Shown: positions 59,352 to 64,000 of the stretch, in pieces
How positions within the stretch are numbered: the stretch's first letter is position 1
Layout: the number at the start of each line of letters is the position of its first letter
Position numbers and translations under genes: made by a program
The notes under the pieces: model-generated
Database searches by the model: none
Told to the model about the DNA's origin: nothing
The model's input: only the letters and a program-made list of their open reading frames with translations
From: JBAZWV01 sp041660225
GTDB lineage: Bacteria > Patescibacteriota > Patescibacteriia > 2-12-FULL-60-25
Assembly (NCBI GenBank): GCA_041660225.1
Contig: JBAZWV010000001.1
Coordinates: forward strand, 248,001-312,000
DNA: 64,000 nt
Reading direction: 5' to 3'

Positions 59352-59380
59352 AGCATGCGTGCTGACGCGTGTATGGTCAA
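59352..59380 (-). promoter_or_regulatory. Promoter of the 280-nt RNA
   Basis: Minus strand TTGACC (59380-59375), 17 bp, CATGCT (59357-59352). Confidence 0.6.
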
Positions 59381-59387
59381 GACGAAT

Positions 59388-59418
59388 AAAAAAAACCTCC
59401 GAGCACATGTCGGAGGAA
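59388..59418 (-). terminator. Terminator of gene 59420-59983
   Basis: Minus strand CCTCCGA - CATGTGC - TCGGAGG then eight T. It separates this gene from the ncRNA promoter. Confidence 0.85.
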
Positions 59419-59419
59419 G

Positions 59420-59983
59420 TCAAGCGACGTTGGAAACGTCATGGGAAGCGTTACAGTCGGATTCCGCTTGGGAGATCCGTGTGATCATCAGCGGCTTGTC
59501 CGCGCAGAGCGTGATCGATGAATCGGTTCCGCTCCGGAGGGTAATGACGCTGTGATGCTTGCACGGGACCTGCACGGTCATGACCTCGACCAGATTGATA
59601 TGATCGGCCTCGGTCACGATCCCAAACCAGATTTCGGTATCAGGATGTTTTAGTAGGACACACTCGAGTTGCGTCACATCCTGAATCTCATGGTTGAAGA
59701 TGAACGACGCAGCCGTTTGCCGCGGCAGATAGAGAGCGACGCACGCACGCGTCCCCCGCCGCTTTATCGGAAGCGCATTCGTATCGATCTGGAGTCGTGC
59801 AGCGACGAGTTTGCAGACAAGATCACAGGCCTCGTCCACACGAGCTTCGCGTTCGATGAGTCGGCGCGCCTCCAGCACGGCGCTGGCATCAGGTGTGCAG
59901 ATGTATTGCTTCGCGTCCTTGTTGAGCCACGCGGAGTGCCAAAAAAAGAACGGTTTTGATGCGACGGATCCACTCTGTTTCAT
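59420..59983 (-). CDS. Orphan hypothetical protein
   Basis: 187 residues from the ATG at 59983, with GGAGGGG four bases upstream. Soluble, seven Cys, no signal peptide. The middle (about 45-100) is helical with ARRLIEREARVDEACDLV; the C-terminal half looks beta-rich. No family recognised. Its promoter is nested in the ndk terminator. Confidence 0.75.
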   Translation of the reverse strand: MKQSGSVASKPFFFWHSAWLNKDAKQYICTPDASAVLEARRLIEREARVDEACDLVCKLVAARLQIDTNALPIKRRGTRACVALYLPRQTAASFIFNHEIQDVTQLECVLLKHPDTEIWFGIVTEADHINLVEVMTVQVPCKHHSVITLRSGTDSSITLCADKPLMITRISQAESDCNASHDVSNVA

Positions 59984-60013
59984 TTCCCCTCCACTGAGAT
60001 TGTTCGCCGCACG

Positions 60014-60042
60014 AAGATACAAAAAACCGCGGAAGCTGTCAA
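60014..60042 (-). promoter_or_regulatory. Promoter of gene 59420-59983, nested in the ndk terminator
   Basis: Minus strand TTGACA (60042-60037), 17 bp, TATCTT (60019-60014). The -35 box lies in the terminator loop, the spacer covers its 3' arm and T-run. Confidence 0.75.
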
Positions 60043-60057
60043 TGCTCCGCGGTTTTG
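60020..60057. terminator. ndk terminator
   Basis: AAAACCGCGGA and TCCGCGGTTTT enclose 12 bases; T-run on the minus strand just after ndk. Confidence 0.85.
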
Positions 60058-60067
60058 TTTTTGATTC

Positions 60068-60658
60068 TTACTCGAACCACTTCGGATCGTACTGGACGCG
60101 ATCGTTCACGTGTTCGTACTTGTAGAGTTCGGTGTCGGTAAACCATATTTTGATTTCGTTGTTCGCCTCTTCGACGGTGCCTGACGCGTGAATCAGGTTG
60201 CGGAGCGGACGATTCTGCGTGTTGGAAAGCGCGTACGTGTCGTGCGAGAGATCGCCGCGGATGGTTCCGGGAGCGGACGACGCGGGTTCGGTCGCGCCCA
60301 CGAGCTTGCGCACGAGCGAGACGGACTTTTCGCCTTCGAGGACCATCGCCACGATCGGCGCGGATTTGAGAAAGGTGATGAGACCGTTCTTGATCTCGGT
60401 GCCGTATGCAATGTGATCAGGAAAATTGAACGGTTCGCCGGACGCCTCGTACTTGGCTTTCGCCTTGTCGTAGACGGCCTTCATCCATTCTTCGGTCAGC
60501 GCGTAGTGCTGATCGACGTCTTCGTGCGAGGCATGGACCATTTTCAGGGCCGTGAGCTTGAGCCCGGCGCGTTCAAAACGGCCAAGGATTTCTCCCAGGA
60601 GGCCGCGTTGCACGCCGTCCGGTTTAATCAAGACCAGTGTTCGTTCAATATTTTCCAT
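60068..60658 (-). CDS. ndk: Nucleoside diphosphate kinase, long form
   Basis: 196 residues from the ATG at 60658 (MENIERTLVLIKPDGVQRG). Transfers phosphate between NTPs and NDPs through the His of NLIHASGT. Compared with the usual 140-150 residues it has an insertion of about 40 after HYALTEEW, containing a helix and PFNFPDH. Other motifs are intact. Confidence 0.94.
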   Translation of the reverse strand: MENIERTLVLIKPDGVQRGLLGEILGRFERAGLKLTALKMVHASHEDVDQHYALTEEWMKAVYDKAKAKYEASGEPFNFPDHIAYGTEIKNGLITFLKSAPIVAMVLEGEKSVSLVRKLVGATEPASSAPGTIRGDLSHDTYALSNTQNRPLRNLIHASGTVEEANNEIKIWFTDTELYKYEHVNDRVQYDPKWFE

Positions 60659-60824
60659 AGAAGTTGGCCGGACTTTACCAACCCTGGCGTATTTTGACAA
60701 GCTATCCCCATCCCGTTCTTGTCTGTTTTATGCCAAAATGTGCGGTTTTCCGAGAAACATCAAGGTCTTGCAAAAATCAAGGTTTCACGCTAGTATATAC
60801 GTATAATCTCTCAGAAATACTGCT

Positions 60825-61100
60825 ATGGGACTTCCTGGTCATCGCCGAACAAGCTCAGATAAGCGCCGTCGCGCATCGCATTTTGCGTTGACGAAGCCTG
60901 CTATTACGACATCTAAGACGGGAACGATCCATCTTTCTCATCGCGCCGCCCCGGGAGCCACCGAATACAACGGCCACCCGATTCATGTGAAGGGCCGCGA
61001 GAAAAAGCTTGAGAAACTGCTCGGCACGAAGGCGGAACCCGCCAAGGCTGCAGCCCATGAACATAATCACGGACCTCACGAAGGCCACGACCACAGCTAA
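60825..61100 (+). CDS. rpmF: Ribosomal protein bL32, Cys-free, with His-rich tail
   Basis: 91 residues. The N-terminal GLPGHRRTSSDKRRRASHFAL is the bL32 RNA-binding tail as seen in CPR. The globular part has no Cys, so the usual zinc ribbon is lost. The C-terminal 15 residues (HEHNHGPHEGHDHS region) contain six His and several acidic residues. First gene of rpmF-nusB-rnc on the + strand. Confidence 0.88.
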   Translation: MGLPGHRRTSSDKRRRASHFALTKPAITTSKTGTIHLSHRAAPGATEYNGHPIHVKGREKKLEKLLGTKAEPAKAAAHEHNHGPHEGHDHS

Positions 61101-61150
61101 CCTTCTCCCCCGGCTAGCCTCACGGTCAGCCACCCATCTCGCCCCTTGTT

Positions 61151-61633
61151 ATGTCTAATCGCCATCTCGCCCGCGCGCTCGCGATGCAGTCCCTCTACGA
61201 ATGGGATTTTCATGGCGCCCAAAAAGACGGGGCCGAGATCATCTCGCGCAATCTTGAAGAATTTGCGCCGGAGCTTGATGAGAAAGAATTCGCCACAAAA
61301 ATCGTGACGGATGTCATGGCGCATAAAGACGAGATCGATGCGACCATCACGAAATTCGCACCGGACTGGCCGCTCGAAAAAATCACGACGGTCGATCGCA
61401 ATATTTTGCGCATCGGTACGTATGAATTGATGTACAACGACGAAATCCCCTCGAAAGTCGCGATCAATGAAGCCATTGAGCTTGCGAAAACGTTCGGCGG
61501 CGAATCGTCAGGTAAGTTCGTAAACGGTGTGCTCGGCGCCGTCTATCGCAGTCAGACGGAACAAGGTGTGATGAAGGAAGCGGACAAGCCCAAAGAAAAG
61601 AAAGAAGAAAAAGAAGATCCAAAAGAATCGTAA
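61151..61633 (+). CDS. nusB: Transcription antitermination factor NusB
   Basis: 160 residues, all-helical. RALAMQSLYEWDF, VDRNILRIGTYELMY and IPSKVAINEAIELAKTFGGESSGKFVNGVLG are diagnostic. Binds boxA RNA with uS10. The last 20 residues are Lys/Glu-rich. Confidence 0.96.
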   Translation: MSNRHLARALAMQSLYEWDFHGAQKDGAEIISRNLEEFAPELDEKEFATKIVTDVMAHKDEIDATITKFAPDWPLEKITTVDRNILRIGTYELMYNDEIPSKVAINEAIELAKTFGGESSGKFVNGVLGAVYRSQTEQGVMKEADKPKEKKEEKEDPKES

Positions 61634-61730
61634 CTCATTTGAATGAACGACCGACATCAGCGAAGATCGTCCTAGAGACATCTATGACCGTCCTCGCGGG
61701 TGTCGTTCACGCCATTACGGCTGAACGACT

Positions 61731-62441
61731 ATGACAAATCTCGAACAGAATCTTGCCACGCTCGAAGAGCGACTCGGGCATCCCTTCGGTGAGAAGCGCT
61801 ATCTCATCGAGGCCATGACGCATCGTTCGTATCTCAACGAACATGCGGATTTTCCGCACGCGCATAACGAACGGTTGGAATTTTTGGGCGACGCCGTGCT
61901 CGAACTGATCGTGACCGAACATTTGTACCGCACGTACGCGAATCCAGAAGGCGAGCTCACCAACTGGCGCGCCGCGCTCGTGAATGCGAAGACCCTCTCG
62001 GGTATCGCGAGCCAGCTCAATTTCGAAGAATTTTTGTTGCTCTCCAAAGGTGAAGCGCGCGACACGAATTCCAAGGCGCGCATGTACATTCTCGCAAATG
62101 CGATTGAAGCGATCATCGGTGCCGTCTACATGGACGGAGGCACAAAGGCAGCCGAAGTTTTTATCAACAAACACATTCTTTCGCATCTCCCCTTCATTCT
62201 AAAAAACGAGCTCTACATCGATCCGAAGAGTCGCTTTCAGGAAACGGCACAGGAAATGCTCGGCGTCACGCCGTCATACAAAGTCCTCGAAGAAACCGGA
62301 CCGGATCACAACAAGGAGTTCACCGTTGGCGTGTACCTCGAAAAAGAACTTGTCGCCGTTGGGAGAGGTTCGTCGAAGCAAGAAGCTCAGGTCGCGGCTG
62401 CGCAGGCCGGTCTTGAAGCAAAGGGTTGGCTGACGAAATAA
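61731..62441 (+). CDS. rnc: Ribonuclease III
   Basis: 236 residues. Catalytic domain with NERLEFLGDAVLEL and the second acidic site EAIIGAVYMDGG; C-terminal double-stranded RNA-binding domain (about 160-232). Processes rRNA precursors and structured RNAs, possibly including the hairpin-rich RNAs of this window. Confidence 0.97.
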   Translation: MTNLEQNLATLEERLGHPFGEKRYLIEAMTHRSYLNEHADFPHAHNERLEFLGDAVLELIVTEHLYRTYANPEGELTNWRAALVNAKTLSGIASQLNFEEFLLLSKGEARDTNSKARMYILANAIEAIIGAVYMDGGTKAAEVFINKHILSHLPFILKNELYIDPKSRFQETAQEMLGVTPSYKVLEETGPDHNKEFTVGVYLEKELVAVGRGSSKQEAQVAAAQAGLEAKGWLTK

Positions 62442-62463
62442 AACAGGATCGTTTTCTTATACA

Positions 62464-62491
62464 TAAAAACGGGCTCATGGCCCGTTTTTAT
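62464..62491. terminator. Bidirectional terminator between rnc and tRNA-Arg
   Basis: AAAAACGGGC - TCATG - GCCCGTTTTT. Confidence 0.9.
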
Positions 62492-62493
62492 TC

Positions 62494-62570
62494 TGGTGCG
62501 CCCCGAGAGGATCGAACTCCCGACCTCGTGGTTCGAAGCCACGCGCTCTATCCAACTGAGCTAGGGGCGC
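62494..62570 (-). tRNA. tRNA-Arg (TCG)
   Basis: 77 bases with encoded CCA. Acceptor GCGCCCC/GGGGCGC, anticodon stem CGTGG/CCACG with loop CTTCGAA, T arm CGGGA-GTTCGAT-like. Confidence 0.95.
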
Positions 62571-62630
62571 TCGTACAGAACGGGCCGAGCATAGTCGAAA
62601 AACGCCTCTTTGTCCATACGTGAGATCCGA

Positions 62631-62659
62631 TTGAACGCGTCGTACAAGCCTGCTACGGT
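62631..62659 (+). promoter_or_regulatory. Promoter of genes 62698 and 62924
   Basis: TTGAAC (62631-62636), 17 bp, TACGGT (62654-62659). In the leader CCTC (62682-62685) and CTTT (62675-62678) can pair with GAGG and AAAG (62690-62697), hiding the SD site. Confidence 0.55.
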
Positions 62660-62697
62660 TCTCATGCTCTCGTCCTTTACCCCTCACAGGAGGAAAG

Positions 62698-62922
62698 ATG
62701 TCGTCCACAAAAGACGATTCGTCACCACCATCCATCAAGGATGCGATCGAGATTCTGCGCGACTGGGACGCCGAAGGGCACTTTGGCACCGTCTCGGTTC
62801 CACCCGCCAGACCCGATGAGCCCGACTCAGACACCTTTGAGGATGAGCTCACGATCCCTCAAGGCTACGAAAGTTACGTCGATGAGCTGGGGAACCGCTC
62901 CATCCGGAAACGGGAATCCTAA
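62698..62922 (+). CDS. Small acidic orphan protein
   Basis: 74 residues, strongly acidic (Asp/Glu/Ser/Pro-rich) with a short helix around IKDAIEILRDWD. GGAGG lies 5 bases upstream of the ATG. No family recognised. First gene of a two-gene unit; the next starts 1 base after its stop. Confidence 0.75.
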   Translation: MSSTKDDSSPPSIKDAIEILRDWDAEGHFGTVSVPPARPDEPDSDTFEDELTIPQGYESYVDELGNRSIRKRES

Positions 62923-62923
62923 G

Positions 62924-63142
62924 ATGCTGACGGTCAAAACGATTCTCCGTTGCATGAAAATGGATGAAGCACTCGGACGCAATCCGTTTGGCGGACTGTG
63001 TCATGACAAGAATCCCACTCCTCCATTTCGGCCTCGACCGCCTCCGCCGCCGAAATGCGAATCCGGATTCGATGTTGGGAAGTACGCCAACCCAATGTTG
63101 GATACACCGGAACGTCCCATCGAACACAAGACCCCTCTCTAA
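62924..63142 (+). CDS. Small orphan protein with proline run
   Basis: 72 residues. Helical start (MLTVKTILRCMKMDEAL), then a Pro/Arg segment with five consecutive Pro, and a polar C-terminus. Three Cys. One base after the previous gene, so coupled translation is likely. Its polyproline part resembles that of 55690-56301, and ribosomes should need EF-P to pass it. Confidence 0.65.
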   Translation: MLTVKTILRCMKMDEALGRNPFGGLCHDKNPTPPFRPRPPPPPKCESGFDVGKYANPMLDTPERPIEHKTPL

Positions 63143-63166
63143 CTCCCCTCCCGGGAGTTTTTCTTA
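63140..63166 (+). terminator. Terminator of the 62698-63142 unit
   Basis: AACTCCC - CTCC - GGGAGTT then TTTCTT. Confidence 0.8.
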
Positions 63167-64000
63167 TGGCTTTCTTACGACGCCCTTCCCGCTCGCATTT
63201 TCATCGTTCTCAAGATCGGTTGTGAGTGCCGGACTCGTTCGGACGATCGTTTCACCGATCACGCTGTCCGTGGCTTCAAAGCGGGTCTCACCGAGGAGTT
63301 TTGCAAAGCGATCCGCATCGGCTTCACCAGGAGTCAACGCGACATCGAAACCGACACGTTGTTCCGTGATGTCTTGCGGCATACGATTCAATGTCCACGT
63401 CACGGAGCGTGTCGCAGGGTCATAGACGACCTGTCCGGCGTCATCAATCGATTTTCCGGTCCAGGCAACGCCGTTTGGAAGCGTCGTGCGCAAGGTGAGA
63501 TTTGTGAGCTCGTGGAATGTTTTCGCGACCTTCCATTCGACGCGATATGTCGTTGTTTTCCCGACAACCGGTGGAAGCGGTCCCTCACCAAGCGGAGCAC
63601 CTTCTTCGGAGAAATACCGAACCTCTGCGTGGATATCGACGTCGCTAAGATACCGAAGCGTGATCGGCGCCGCGCGAACAATGCGGTTTACGGTTGTCGA
63701 ACCAACCTTTCGAATTTCCGCTTCGAGAATCGCGCGGACGACGAGACCCGAAGCACCAGCCGTACTCGGCAATGCGTTCACGGTAAATCCGATCGTTCCG
63801 TCTTCGCGCGGCGGCAAGCGTCCCAAAACCGCAACGCCCTGCTTGTTCCAGGTCAACGCATCTCCGCTTCGTGTTCCGCTTGAATGTTCGATAAGCGACG
63901 TCCAGTCGAAAAGAGAAGGAAGCGTTGTCGTCGGAGTCACCTGTTCCAACCGGAATCGAATACGGATATCCTCGAGATCTTCCGTGGCCGTATTCTCATA
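63164..64000 (-). CDS. Surface-type protein with DUF11-like repeat, N-terminus outside window
   Basis: At least 278 residues, open at the right edge. Beta-rich throughout. The part around TTYRVEWKVAKTFHELTNLTLRTTLPNGVAW resembles DUF11/CARDB-type Ig-like repeats, in which an asymmetric Leu-Pro-x-Gly follows a strand. The C-terminus is a Gly/Ser/Lys tail without anchor. Probably the extracellular end of a larger membrane-anchored protein. A TTG at 63949 could mimic a start but the frame continues. Confidence 0.6.
   Translation of the reverse strand, partial: YENTATEDLEDIRIRFRLEQVTPTTTLPSLFDWTSLIEHSSGTRSGDALTWNKQGVAVLGRLPPREDGTIGFTVNALPSTAGASGLVVRAILEAEIRKVGSTTVNRIVRAAPITLRYLSDVDIHAEVRYFSEEGAPLGEGPLPPVVGKTTTYRVEWKVAKTFHELTNLTLRTTLPNGVAWTGKSIDDAGQVVYDPATRSVTWTLNRMPQDITEQRVGFDVALTPGEADADRFAKLLGETRFEATDSVIGETIVRTSPALTTDLENDENASGKGVVRKP

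Noticed and set aside
59148..59423. Minus-strand reading frame of 91 codons
   Set aside because: It starts upstream of the predicted promoter, inside the terminator of the neighbouring gene.
1..64000. CRISPR array, insertion sequence or rRNA genes
   Set aside because: No regularly spaced repeats, no transposase, and no 16S/23S/5S features seen on either strand.

Overview
This window looks like chromosome of a Candidate Phyla Radiation (Patescibacteria) bacterium. The main reasons are: no uL30 gene between rpsE and rplO in an otherwise intact spc operon; small compact versions of many housekeeping proteins; low-complexity tails on several ribosomal proteins; a secY - membrane protein - adk - map cluster; and many short genes with no recognisable relatives. 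UGA is used as a stop (scpB, relA, the site-2 protease gene), so the code is standard. The base composition is moderately GC-rich by eye. No phylum-level assignment is attempted.

Layout. 1-4 kb: a truncated hypothetical gene and a large VirB6/TrbL-like polytopic protein. 4-11 kb (+): LCP ligase, der, pth, dprA, topA. 11-16 kb: a coiled-coil protein, an orphan gene, truD and a short relA/spoT. 16-18 kb: parAB and three tRNAs. 18-27.5 kb (mostly -): glycosyltransferase, dacA-scpB-scpA, aspS, two envelope proteins, a DHOD-like enzyme and asnS. 27.5-42.9 kb (-): recO, ruvX, map, adk, a presenilin-like membrane protein, secY, then the spc and S10 ribosomal operons. 43-50 kb (-): tuf, then a roughly 3 kb block of small accessory genes, then fusA, rpsG, rpsL. 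50-64 kb: site-2 protease, rpmB, LOG protein, HU, a phospholipid synthase, a tRNA-Pro-associated inserted segment carrying one UvrD-like helicase, ndk, rpmF, nusB, rnc, two small orphan genes and a truncated surface-type protein.

Gene expression signals. Nearly every stand-alone unit has a TTGNNN - 17 bp - TANNNT-type promoter and a Rho-independent terminator. Several housekeeping genes (topA, relA, rpmB, parA) start 6-13 bases after the -10 box with no Shine-Dalgarno site, so they look leaderless or nearly so. The small orphan genes instead carry strong GGAGG-type sites, several of them inside short hairpins.

The most unusual items are: three gene-free transcription units that look like non-coding RNAs (59345-59066, a roughly 280-nt RNA whose ends pair; 46312-46426, an RNA with a C-rich apical loop; 31855-31983); the helicase segment between 25-bp tRNA-Pro repeats; a nine-TM presenilin-like protein with GVAE in place of GxGD; an initiator tRNA with C33; and an aspartyl-tRNA synthetase without the bacterial GAD insertion.
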